Assembly: GCA_002170005.2 (NCBI GenBank)
Contig: NHGT02000022.1
Span: forward strand, 55,796-77,902
Reading direction: 5' to 3'
Length of the DNA stretch: 22,107 nucleotides
DNA from: a bacterium TMED144
GTDB taxonomy: Bacteria > Fidelibacterota > Marinisomatia > Marinisomatales > TCS55
Shown here: one piece after another, positions 1 to 7,980 of the stretch
Position numbering within the stretch: the first letter of the stretch is position 1
Layout: each line of letters starts with the position of its first letter
Program-made: the position numbers and the translations under genes
The notes under the pieces: model-generated
Seen by the model: the letters and a program-made list of their open reading frames with translations, nothing else
Told to the model about the DNA's origin: nothing
The model's database searches: none

Positions 1-1
1 T

Positions 2-832
2 TTATCAAAAAAATTAAAAGATAATATTACCATAAGAGATTTAATGACCCATTCATCAGGTTTACCACCATTTAAAAAGTATTATTTGATGGACAGCAAT
101 GTGGAGTCAAGGATTGACTCTGTGATGAATACAGATCCAGAATTTAATCGGCATGAAAAGACCGTATATTCTGATGTTGGACTGATAGTGTTGGGTAAAT
201 TAGTTGAAAAGGTTTCCGGAAAGCCTCTTGATCAATATGTAGATTCATTATTATTTGATCCACTGGGTATGAATTCATCCTTTTTTAATCCTCCAAAACA
301 TAAACTGAAAAGAGTTGTTCCGACTGAAATCAGTGCAATTACCAATGAAGTTATTTTGGGATACGTTCACGATGAAAATGCGTTCAGTATTGGCAGTGTC
401 GCAGGGCATGCAGGATTATTCTCAACAGCAATGGATATAGCCAAGTTTTCTCAAATGATGTTAAATAATGGATTGTATGGATGGAAACGTTTTTTTAAAC
501 CTGAGACAGTAAATCTATTTACCATGAAAGCAAATATAGTAAAAGAAAGCTCAAGAGCCTTGGGCTGGGACACTCCTGCAGGAAAATCATCAGGAGGTGT
601 ATATTTATCGGATTCGAGTTTTGGTCATACTGGATTTACAGGCACATCGCTATGGATAGATCCAGATAACAATTTATTTGTTATTCTTTTTACGAACGCA
701 GTTCATCCAAAAAGAGAATATAAAAATCCAAAATATTTCGATTGGAGACAAAGAATTCATTCCTCTGTTTACGAGCTATTAAAACTTAATAGAGTGAACC
801 CAAATCTCGAATTTAGAGATAGGTGGAAGTGA
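2..832 (+). CDS. Beta-lactamase-fold serine hydrolase (family S12), 5' end missing
   Basis: This is the C-terminal part of a penicillin-binding-protein/beta-lactamase-type serine hydrolase. The frame is open to the window edge. The residues before the first ATG (position 44) read IRDLMTHSSGLP, the classic family stretch that follows the catalytic SxxK, so that ATG is internal and the SxxK lies outside the window. Visible are the tyrosine motif as YSD (usually YxN) within KTVYSDVGLIVLG, and HTG in the third-motif place (GHTGFTGTSLWIDP). Family members include class C beta-lactamases, D-Ala peptidases and esterases. In Bacteroidota such a domain is often fused behind a GH3 NagZ-type domain, and B. 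subtilis has one (AmlB/YbbE) beside namZ and nagZ. With a DUF1460 gene 19 bp downstream and namZ nearby, a role in cell-wall fragment processing is likely but inferred. Whether the full protein has a GH3 domain cannot be seen. Confidence 0.88.
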   Translation, partial: LSKKLKDNITIRDLMTHSSGLPPFKKYYLMDSNVESRIDSVMNTDPEFNRHEKTVYSDVGLIVLGKLVEKVSGKPLDQYVDSLLFDPLGMNSSFFNPPKHKLKRVVPTEISAITNEVILGYVHDENAFSIGSVAGHAGLFSTAMDIAKFSQMMLNNGLYGWKRFFKPETVNLFTMKANIVKESSRALGWDTPAGKSSGGVYLSDSSFGHTGFTGTSLWIDPDNNLFVILFTNAVHPKREYKNPKYFDWRQRIHSSVYELLKLNRVNPNLEFRDRWK

Positions 833-851
833 TAATTTTAGCTTTATAAAT

Positions 852-1673
852 ATGGTTCGTTTTTTATTATTTATATTATTTATGAGCTGTCAGCCAAAGT
901 ACGATTGGTTAGATACATTGCCTAAACCATGGAACTTAAACAGAAGAGAATTCTCTAGTTACCTACCTTTATTTCAAAAAAAATACCCCAACTTTTTAAA
1001 CAGAATTAAAGCTTTTTCGTTATGGCAAGTTGGAAAACCGTATCAATTATTTTGTCTTGGCGAAGAAACTGGCAAAGATTTAGATCCAATTTTTAGGATG
1101 GATGTTTCAGATTGTACTGTTCATATTTTGACATCCATTGCCAGTGTTCAAAGTAAAAATTGGGATGAAGCAAGATCCAATATTATAAAAATACATTACA
1201 AAAAAGATCCTAATGGCATTAGCATGCCTACTTATAAATCTAGATGGCACTTCACCTCTGATAGAATACAAGATAATCCGTCAACACGTGATATCACTTC
1301 TCAATTAATAGACCAAGAACAACTAAGCAGCGTTTATCTGACATTGAATGAAAAAAAGGATGGAAATGAATTTTTAGAGCTAGGTTGGAAAAAACCAACC
1401 ATAGTTTATTATATAGATTCTGAAAAAATAGATAACAAGGTTTTAGAAAAATTGCCTATTGTAGCTGGGGCAGCGTTTGTTAAGGAATCGTATTTTGATA
1501 TGGGATTAGTAGTGTCCCACGAAGGAGTTATCATAGATAAAAGTGAAATCATCCATGCTTCTTCTGAGTTTGGTAAAACCGTTAAAATGGATTTTTTAGA
1601 ATATCTATTACCAAAAGGCAAGCCCAGGTTCGATGGTGTAATATTTTTTTCATTTCATCCTCTTGATGAGTAA
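852..1673 (+). CDS. DUF1460 / N-acetylmuramoyl-L-alanine amidase-like (NlpC/P60-type) protein
   Basis: The protein has 273 residues, a normal length for DUF1460 (PF07313), a papain-like cysteine hydrolase family related to NlpC/P60 and linked to peptidoglycan peptides. The probable catalytic cysteine is in the DVSDCTVHI stretch (about residues 85-93). The family's sequence around YKSRWHFTSDRI and RDIT follows at about 128-148, and the catalytic histidine is probably in VVSHEGVII late in the protein, followed by IHASS. The N-terminus is hydrophobic and reaches Cys13 (FMSC), suggesting a lipoprotein with an imperfect lipobox. The ATG start lies 19 bp after the serine hydrolase stop, so the two are probably cotranscribed. 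It may cleave amide bonds in muropeptides in the periplasm; the exact bond is not predictable here. Confidence 0.82.
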   Translation: MVRFLLFILFMSCQPKYDWLDTLPKPWNLNRREFSSYLPLFQKKYPNFLNRIKAFSLWQVGKPYQLFCLGEETGKDLDPIFRMDVSDCTVHILTSIASVQSKNWDEARSNIIKIHYKKDPNGISMPTYKSRWHFTSDRIQDNPSTRDITSQLIDQEQLSSVYLTLNEKKDGNEFLELGWKKPTIVYYIDSEKIDNKVLEKLPIVAGAAFVKESYFDMGLVVSHEGVIIDKSEIIHASSEFGKTVKMDFLEYLLPKGKPRFDGVIFFSFHPLDE

Positions 1674-1676
1674 AAC

Positions 1677-3080
1677 TTGCACTGGATTGATTTTTTAATA
1701 ATTTCTTTTTTTATTACCGGTTTTCCACTCTACGGCTATTTGCAAAGAAAGAGAAATAAAACAATAGAAGACTATTTTTTAGGCGGTAGAAATATTCCTT
1801 GGTATGTGGCTATGATGTCTATTGTGGCAACAGAAACATCAGTTCTTACTTTTATCAGCGTTCCAGGTTTATCATATTCAGGCAATTGGACTTTTTTGCA
1901 ATTGTCTTTGGGGTATATAATTGGAAGATTAGGCGTGAGTGTTCTTTTATTGCCAATTTATTTTGAAAAGGGTGTGATATCGATATATCAAATCATTGGT
2001 ATGAAGTTCAATCTATCTATGCAAAGAATATCATCATTGGTATTTTTAGCAACCAGATTGCTTGCTGATGGAGTAAGGTTTCTTGCTACTGCAGTAATTG
2101 TGCAAATCTTAACCGGCTGGTAAATTTTTACTTCAATATTTATTATTGGATGTACAACGCTGATATATTCATTTTTTGGAGGAATAAGATCAATTCTTTG
2201 GATAGATTTCTTTCAATTTATTTTATATCTCTTTGGTGGACTGACAGCAATTATTATTGGCTTAAGTTATATTGAATTATCATTTTTTGATCTATTTTCA
2301 TATTTATCGAGTAGAGAAAAACTGCAATTATTTGAATTTAGCGGGAATCCTATAGGTAATTCATACCACTTTATCTCTGCATTAATAGGGGGTATATTTC
2401 TATCACTTGCTTCACATGGCATAGATCATATGATGGTTCAAAGAGTATTGAGCACTAAAAATCTTATAAGCGCAAGAAAAGCAATGATTGGAAGTGGGAT
2501 TTTAATACTTTTTCAATTTATAGTATTCCTCTTTGTTGGTAGTTTGATTTTCATTTTGATGGGTGATAAACCTATTGAGCAGGATCGCGAATTCACCACA
2601 TTTATCATTGAATACGTTCCAGTAGGATTGAGAGGTTTGCTTTTGGCGGGTGCAATATCTGCCGCTATGTCAACATTGAGCTCATCTATCAATTCACTTA
2701 CAACATCAACCGTTGTAGATATATTTGATAGGAATAGTTCCTTGAAAGCTTCAAAATTGATAAGCCTATTGTGGGGTATTGTCTTAATGATGTTTGCTTT
2801 TTTATTCGATGAGACCAACTCATCTTTAATAGAGGTTGGTCTGAGAATAGCATCCTTTACGTACGGAGGTCTATTAGGCTTATTCTTTCTATCTAAAATT
2901 AATTTAAAAATCAATCCTCTCTATCCGCCATTAGGATTGGTTTCTGGTATGATCCTAGTATTCTTTCTTGATAGCTGGGGGTTTGCTTGGACCTGGTTTG
3001 TGCTGATATCAAGCTTGGCCAATGTATTGTTAGTTGTAAGTCTTCAGCAGGTAGAAAATTTATTTGTTTCTAAATCTTAA
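1677..3080 (+). pseudogene. Sodium:solute symporter (SSS family) interrupted by in-frame TAA
   Basis: A single reading frame of 468 codons encodes a complete SSS transporter except for one TAA at 2121-2123 (codon 149). Before it are the first helices with EDYFLGGRNIPWY and SIVATETSVLTFISVPG. After it, in the same frame, come the SFFGGIRSILWIDFFQF helix (matching the GG-K/R-A-V-x-T-D region of the family), HGIDHMMVQRVLSTKN, and GLRGLLLAGAISAAMSTLSSS with the sodium-site serines. No insertion or deletion is needed. The likely start is TTG, 3 bp after the DUF1460 stop, because that stop lies in the same frame and no ATG sits near the expected N-terminus. Translation could restart only at 2430, giving the second half. 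It may be a nonsense pseudogene, a strain polymorphism or a base-call error. The intact protein would import a sodium-coupled solute, possibly MurNAc or a muropeptide given the neighbours. The 3' end overlaps the convergent gene by 11 bp. Confidence 0.85.
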
Positions 3081-3996
3081 GTTTTAAACCCCGACTGGCA
3101 ATTTTATATCCCAGAGTCTTAAGCTCATCGTTAATGCGCGAGTTAGGCATAAGAGCGGTATTAGTATGATTCAAATGAATGAAATGAACCTTTGATTTTT
3201 CTTTCACAGGCTTGAGAATATCCATTGTTTCTACTATAAATGGATGTGGTATTTTAGACATATCACGCCCAGGCAATTCATCTTGCTCAGCAAATGTTCC
3301 ATCAATCAAGGAATAATCATTTTCTTCCACAATTTGAATAAGATCATTGTCCCATTTTTGCCATTTGTCAATATCTGGAATATAAATTAACGATTTATTA
3401 GGACCTTCAACTTTAAATCCAACGGTTTCTGAAAATTCATCTCGGTGAGGAACAAGAAAAGGTGTTACATAAATTCTCTTATTCAATTTAATCTTTTTAT
3501 CATCTTTTAATGATTTGATCTTGATATTTTTAAGTTTTACTAATTGGCTCCATGGACCATTTGACTTGATAAATTTTGTCATTTTGGGCATAGTATACAC
3601 GGGAGTGTTCTTATTGCCCATTACCTCTCTTCCAAAATGTATGAGACCACTATAGTGTCCGATGTGAGCATGCGTTATGAATGCCCCTTTGAATTTTTTT
3701 GGATCATTATTCGTTAATTGTTTTAATTGGTTAGGAAAATCTGGCGTTACATCAATGATCCAAGCGCTATCTGATTTAGGATCAACTATTCCAATGCTAG
3801 AAACAAGCAATCTTTTTTCGGGATCTCCCCATCGATCTATGCAACAATTTTTCATACATCCAGCTTGAGGCGCTCCACCGTCTTGTGCAATACCTAACAC
3901 AATAACATAAGGGTCAAATTCTTCATTAGTTGAACAGGAAGTATGTAAAAGGGTAAATGATGTAATTGTAAATATTAAAAAAACTAAGGATCGCAT
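3070..3996 (-). CDS. PqqB-like metallo-beta-lactamase-fold lipoprotein
   Basis: The protein has 308 residues from the ATG at 3996. It begins with a signal sequence ending LHTSC (Cys21), so it is probably a lipoprotein. The mature part opens with VLGIAQDGGAPQAGC, as in PqqB-type proteins, then C51-C52. The metal site reads THAHIGHYSGL (109-114; HxHxGH, the PqqB form of HxHxDH), with H184 in VPHRDEFSE, D208 in IPDID, D233 in IDGTF and H277 in LNHTN. The ATG is 1 bp beyond the namZ stop; a TTG at 4032 would give a 12-residue extension ahead of the hydrophobic segment and is less likely. It is the last gene of the lysA-to-MBL operon. PqqB acts in pyrroloquinoline quinone synthesis, but no other pqq gene is here and PqqB is not normally a lipoprotein, so this is probably a hydrolase of another substrate. 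The substrate is unknown. Confidence 0.85.
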   Translation of the reverse strand: MRSLVFLIFTITSFTLLHTSCSTNEEFDPYVIVLGIAQDGGAPQAGCMKNCCIDRWGDPEKRLLVSSIGIVDPKSDSAWIIDVTPDFPNQLKQLTNNDPKKFKGAFITHAHIGHYSGLIHFGREVMGNKNTPVYTMPKMTKFIKSNGPWSQLVKLKNIKIKSLKDDKKIKLNKRIYVTPFLVPHRDEFSETVGFKVEGPNKSLIYIPDIDKWQKWDNDLIQIVEENDYSLIDGTFAEQDELPGRDMSKIPHPFIVETMDILKPVKEKSKVHFIHLNHTNTALMPNSRINDELKTLGYKIASRGLKLKI

Positions 3997-3997
3997 A

Positions 3998-5248
3998 TTA
4001 ATTATATAAAATATATTTCTTTGAGGTTTCAATAAAGTCTCTATTGGAAAATATTTTTTTTAATTCAATAGGCATCCCATTAAAAATGTTTAGCTCATCA
4101 ACTCCTAACAAGCTGATCATTCTTTTATCGTTAATTATAAATTTATTGGGATATTCATCGCGAAGAATTGAAATGATATTCAATCCAATTTGCACACTTT
4201 GGTAAAGATCGCGATCTATAATTTTAATTTCAATCCCTTTACAGATTTTATTTTTGAATGTTGGGTTGATAGCCATGCCATCTATATCTGTTGGAATATA
4301 AGTAACTGGTTTAAACTCAACTCCAGGCATTTTTATTTCATTCAATTTATTTGAAAGTCTAGCATTATCAATCCATGGCGCTCCAAATCGTTTAAAGGGT
4401 TTATCTGTGCCTCTACCTTCGTTAATGTTGGTAGCTTCAAGTAGGCACATGCCAGGATAAATAAGCGCCGTGCTGAGATCAGGAATATTTGGCGAAGGCT
4501 TGAGCCAAGTAAGCCCTGTTTCATCATACCATTGGTTTCGATTCCAGTTTTTCATTTTTATCACACTCAGTTTGGGCGAACCTTTGATCCATTTTTCACC
4601 AACCATCATTTTGGCTAGCTCGCCAATGGATAATCCATATCGAATGGGGATTGGATAGTTTCCAACAAAAGATTGATAATCCATATTAAGCAAAGGTCCT
4701 TCGATAAGATTACCTTTCAATGGGTTTGGTCTATCTAATACTATAATTTTAATTTTTGCCTGTGATGCAACTTCCATAACGTAGCCCAAAGTTGTTATGT
4801 AGGTATAAAAGCGTGCCCCAACATCTTGCACATCGTACACAATGATATCAATATCTTTTAAATCATTTTTTGACGGTCTTTTTTTATTTCCATATAAACT
4901 AATCACTTGAGGCATGTCATCTAATTTATCATAGTCTAATTTTTCACCAGCAGCAGCCTCACCAAAAAGCCCATGTTCAGGTGAAAAAATAACTTTAAGA
5001 TTGACATTTTCATATTCTAAGAATTTAAAATAATTGGATCTTCCTTCTTTATCGACACCACTTTGATTAGTGACCAGTGCAATATTTTTATTTTTAATCA
5101 AATTAATTTTTTCATCGAATAGGACGTCAAGACCTAAAATGACTGACTGAGGATCATCATTTACCGAACTTCTTTCAAAAGTGTTATTTATTTTATTTCC
5201 TGAGCAACCTAATAGTAGTATTAAAAGATAAGGGATTAGTGATTTCAT
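3998..5248 (-). CDS. namZ: Exo-beta-N-acetylmuramidase NamZ (GH171, DUF1343), lipoprotein
   Basis: NamZ removes MurNAc from the non-reducing ends of peptidoglycan chains or muropeptides. The 416-residue protein starts with a clear lipoprotein signal (LLGC, Cys15), placing it outside the inner membrane. The DUF1343 hallmarks appear in order: VTNQSG (59-64), IFSPEHGLFGE (87-97, holding the Glu/His of the active site), DVQDVGARFYTY (139-150), DRPNPL (172-177), IRYGLSIGELA (202-212), WLKPSPNIPDLSTALIYPG, and EGRGTDKPFKRFGAPW. Nothing essential appears lost. The start codon overlaps the preceding gene's stop as TAATG, indicating translational coupling. The family was defined with B. subtilis NamZ (YbbC) and a Tannerella forsythia homologue. 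Its place beside lysA, a beta-lactamase-fold hydrolase, DUF1460 and an SSS transporter fits peptidoglycan turnover or scavenging. Confidence 0.94.
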   Translation of the reverse strand: MKSLIPYLLILLLGCSGNKINNTFERSSVNDDPQSVILGLDVLFDEKINLIKNKNIALVTNQSGVDKEGRSNYFKFLEYENVNLKVIFSPEHGLFGEAAAGEKLDYDKLDDMPQVISLYGNKKRPSKNDLKDIDIIVYDVQDVGARFYTYITTLGYVMEVASQAKIKIIVLDRPNPLKGNLIEGPLLNMDYQSFVGNYPIPIRYGLSIGELAKMMVGEKWIKGSPKLSVIKMKNWNRNQWYDETGLTWLKPSPNIPDLSTALIYPGMCLLEATNINEGRGTDKPFKRFGAPWIDNARLSNKLNEIKMPGVEFKPVTYIPTDIDGMAINPTFKNKICKGIEIKIIDRDLYQSVQIGLNIISILRDEYPNKFIINDKRMISLLGVDELNIFNGMPIELKKIFSNRDFIETSKKYILYN

Positions 5249-6669
5249 TAGTTTATTAATTTAAATTTTCGCGTAACGGATTTTTTGCCTTGCACAATAG
5301 ATGCGCTATATACTCCGCTTGGAGCTTTTTTACCATACTTGGTAAATCCTGTCCATCTAAATCTTTGTTTTTTTACGGGTAATTCATAAATGCGCATTTT
5401 AAAGATCTCATTATTTTTGTTATCTTGAATAGTGAGGAAACAGTATGGTTCATACTCATTAGAGTAAAATTCTATGGTAATGGATTTATCTTCATGGTTA
5501 TTGTAAAATCCTGTAATACCAATTCCTTTTTGATATGAGGCATCTAAAGTTTTTTGGCTTATTTCTGGAGCAATAGTTTTTGCGTCAAAGTAGTTTAGCA
5601 CTCGTCCCATGATATCATTTCTTGTGTATCCAGGGTAGATTGATTCAAAACCAATGGTCATATAGACAATTGCACCAGGCATTATACCATCTTTAAATAA
5701 TCCTTTGTAGTAAATACCCGCTCCTCCATAGATAGAGGGACTAAGACCGCTAAAAATAGCGAGACGATTGGCATTGCCTATTGGAATTACGCCATCTGGC
5801 CAATCTACATCATACGTATTGCCAGATCCATCATCATAATTAAAATTAATACCAGCAATAATAGAATTATCGCTAGACTTGATCCTGTAAACACCTTTTC
5901 TGCCTCCCACAGCATCTGTTATATAGCGAGACTTCAAAATCTCTCTAAAGAATTTTTTATCGCTATTAGTTCCTTTCTGAACCAAATCATATCCGATTTC
6001 AGAACCTGAAACAAAAATCTTTCCACCAGAGATTAAATATTTTCTTACCAAATATTGTTCTCTTTCGCTAAATGAGCTCGTCGAAACTCCTTCTTCACCA
6101 AGCATCCAAACTACAATATTATAGTCTGATAAATTAATCCATCCATTAATAATAGCCTCATTGGAAGCTGAGTCAAAATCATAACCATTATCAAACACTG
6201 CAATTCCATGTTGCAATATGTAGTTAAAGGTATTGTTGGTTCCAACGATCCTATCATTACCATTTACAATTAAAATCTTCGATCGGTTTGATGCATATGA
6301 AGCGCCTAAAAGTTCAGTGAAAGGTCCTTTTCTTGCTCCTTTGGAAGCCCTAATCTTTAAAAAGAAAATTTCATCGTCATTTTCTTTATCAATGATTATT
6401 GGAGATCCTGCAAATGTACCGTAGGAGGACGAATCAATCATGTTCTCAAATTGACGAGCGACCTCATAGGATACCAATGAATCAACTTCCGAAAAATCAA
6501 TGTAAATCTTTTCATCTTTTGAAGTGATATGCAAATTGACAGGAACTTTTAAGGCGGTTTCTATTTTTTTTGGAGGATCTATAGATGGATCTATGAATAT
6601 TGCGTCATCGTATTGACCAAAAATAAACGAAGTAAGTAGCAGTGTTAATAATTTTATTATTTTAAACAT
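5248..6669 (-). CDS. Exported multidomain protein of unknown function (Fn3-like, Rossmann/GATase-like, FlgD-like C-terminus)
   Basis: The 473-residue protein has a signal peptide ending FIFG before Gln19. By eye it has three parts. Residues about 40-125 look like a fibronectin-III-type beta domain (VNLHITSKDEKIYIDFSE to FFLKIRASK). Residues about 130-360 form an alternating alpha/beta domain: KILIVNGNDRI, then YNIVVWMLGEEG and GGKIFVSGSEIGYDL, the arrangement of a class-I glutamine-amidotransferase-like fold, but with no obvious nucleophile cysteine. The last 90 residues form a beta domain ending SGVYSASIVQGKKSVTRKF, resembling FlgD Ig-like or T9SS-type C-terminal domains. The ATG overlaps the lysA stop by 8 bp (ATGTTTAA), and the stop overlaps the namZ start by one base, so it belongs to the operon. 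Related domain combinations occur in Bacteroidota cell-wall and xanthan-lyase-like proteins. A role in carbohydrate or cell-wall binding is a guess. Confidence 0.75.
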   Translation of the reverse strand: MFKIIKLLTLLLTSFIFGQYDDAIFIDPSIDPPKKIETALKVPVNLHITSKDEKIYIDFSEVDSLVSYEVARQFENMIDSSSYGTFAGSPIIIDKENDDEIFFLKIRASKGARKGPFTELLGASYASNRSKILIVNGNDRIVGTNNTFNYILQHGIAVFDNGYDFDSASNEAIINGWINLSDYNIVVWMLGEEGVSTSSFSEREQYLVRKYLISGGKIFVSGSEIGYDLVQKGTNSDKKFFREILKSRYITDAVGGRKGVYRIKSSDNSIIAGINFNYDDGSGNTYDVDWPDGVIPIGNANRLAIFSGLSPSIYGGAGIYYKGLFKDGIMPGAIVYMTIGFESIYPGYTRNDIMGRVLNYFDAKTIAPEISQKTLDASYQKGIGITGFYNNHEDKSITIEFYSNEYEPYCFLTIQDNKNNEIFKMRIYELPVKKQRFRWTGFTKYGKKAPSGVYSASIVQGKKSVTRKFKLIN

Positions 6670-7903
6670 TGCAGTTTGAAAAGATATCCTCCAAATTCTC
6701 TCTTTTTCTAATAAGTTTAAAATCTTCCTTATTAACTAAAACTTCCGCAGCTCTGGGTCTGGTATTGAAATTGTGAGACATCGAGTATCCGTAGGCACCT
6801 GTATCCATTATAGCAAGAAGATCGCCCTCTTTCACATTAGAAAATAATCGATCGGTAGCTATGCGATCAGTATTTTCACATATTTGCCCTGTAAAGTCAT
6901 ACACTTCTTTGTCATTACTCTCCTTACCAAGCTTGTAGATCTTATGATAGGCTCCATAAAGTGCATTTCGCATGAGTGTTTCCATGCCAGCGTCAGTTCC
7001 GATATAGTTTTTATAACTTTTTTTAGTTGCAACAACCTTTGTCAAAAGATATCCTGCATCTGCAATTATGTATTTGCCTGGTTCTAACCAAAGAGAAGGA
7101 GCATTATCTCGAGAAAAGTATTTATAAAATATTTTTGAAAGCTTTTGAAATAATCTATTAATATTCAGCGGTTTTTCATTCTCCTTATAGGGAATCCCAA
7201 AACCACCACCCATACTGATATATTCAAATTCTATACCTGTTTGCATAGAAATCTTTTGAACATTATCCATTATAAGGGTAAATACTTTTTCAAAGTATTC
7301 TTCATCTAAATTTCCTGAACCTGCCATGCATTGCAAGCCAAACCTTTTTATTCCAAGGTTCTGAGCTTTCTTGTATGCATCGATTATATTCTCGTGAGGT
7401 ATGCCAAATTTAGCATGAAGTCCGGCAGTGGTAATCTGCGCAAATGATCCATTTCCAAAACCTGGATTAAGACGGAATGAAATGATCTCAGGTATGCCTA
7501 CTTTTTGCAACCTTTGTATCGATGTAATATCATCTAAATTGATGTTGCAATGATTATCATATGCCATCTGTAGATCGCTAATTAATTCATAATTACCTGT
7601 GTATAAAATCCTTGACCCTGGAATGCCAACTTTATTGGATATGAATACTTCTCCTGGGCTTGAACAATCAGTCCCCATATCTGGCAATGTATCAATCATT
7701 AGTTTCAATAGATGGGGATTGCTATTTGCTTTTGCTGAATAGCAAATGTGATATTTTTTAAAATTTTCCTCTAACGCATTCTCCAGATTATTGAGATTGT
7801 CGACCAATCTATCTCTATCATATAAATAGCAAGGCGTTCCACATTTATTGGCAATGTCCTTAAATAAGTCTTTATTAGCTAAGTTTTTCTTTAATGGGTG
7901 CAT
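6662..7903 (-). CDS. lysA: Diaminopimelate decarboxylase
   Basis: This fold-type III PLP enzyme converts meso-diaminopimelate to L-lysine in the cytoplasm. The 413-residue protein has the PLP lysine in YSAKAN (K58), GTDCSSPGE (77-85), the phosphate-binding MGGGFG (231-236), EPGKY (274-278), CENTDR (342-347) and GAYGYSMSHNFNTRP (369-383), the last being diagnostic for LysA rather than ornithine or arginine decarboxylases. Two positions differ from textbook enzymes: the HxGS motif, whose His stacks on PLP, reads MAGS (193-196), and EPGR reads EPGK. The latter occurs in Bacteroidota-type LysA, as I recall. It is the first gene of a four-gene operon leading to namZ and not part of a visible lysine operon. 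That could reflect use of diaminopimelate freed from muropeptides, or merely convenient placement. No Shine-Dalgarno is visible before the ATG. Confidence 0.93.
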   Translation of the reverse strand: MHPLKKNLANKDLFKDIANKCGTPCYLYDRDRLVDNLNNLENALEENFKKYHICYSAKANSNPHLLKLMIDTLPDMGTDCSSPGEVFISNKVGIPGSRILYTGNYELISDLQMAYDNHCNINLDDITSIQRLQKVGIPEIISFRLNPGFGNGSFAQITTAGLHAKFGIPHENIIDAYKKAQNLGIKRFGLQCMAGSGNLDEEYFEKVFTLIMDNVQKISMQTGIEFEYISMGGGFGIPYKENEKPLNINRLFQKLSKIFYKYFSRDNAPSLWLEPGKYIIADAGYLLTKVVATKKSYKNYIGTDAGMETLMRNALYGAYHKIYKLGKESNDKEVYDFTGQICENTDRIATDRLFSNVKEGDLLAIMDTGAYGYSMSHNFNTRPRAAEVLVNKEDFKLIRKRENLEDIFSNCNV

Positions 7904-7923
7904 TTATTTAATATTTTGTAGCA

Positions 7924-7952
7924 TTGTTTTTTATCAATAGAAACATTAGAAT
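7924..7952 (+). promoter_or_regulatory. Candidate promoter for the PAP2 gene in the divergent spacer
   Basis: The 77-bp spacer between divergent lysA and the PAP2 gene contains TTGTTT (7924-7929) and TAGAAT (7947-7952) separated by 17 bp. This resembles a sigma70-type promoter, with the start codon 28 bp downstream. The -35 match is only three of six and the region is very AT-rich, so a chance match is quite possible. No clear lysA promoter was picked out on the other strand. Confidence 0.28.
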
Positions 7953-7980
7953 TTAATTATAAAAAAAACATTGAATAGTA

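Noticed and set aside
2513..2914. Open frame of 133 codons on the minus strand
   Set aside because: It is antisense to the conserved second half of the first symporter and shows no family motif.
1677..3080. Two separate genes, or a frameshift, in the first symporter
   Set aside because: Both halves and the bases between them are in one frame; only the TAA at 2121-2123 interrupts, so no indel and no second gene need be proposed.
3070..3996. PQQ cofactor biosynthesis
   Set aside because: No pqqA, C, D or E is present, the protein is a predicted lipoprotein, and the context is cell-wall degradation.
3070..4032. TTG at 4032 as start of the PqqB-like gene
   Set aside because: It would overlap namZ by 35 bp and add 12 residues before the signal peptide; ATG at 3996 fits a lipoprotein signal and sits 1 bp after the namZ stop.
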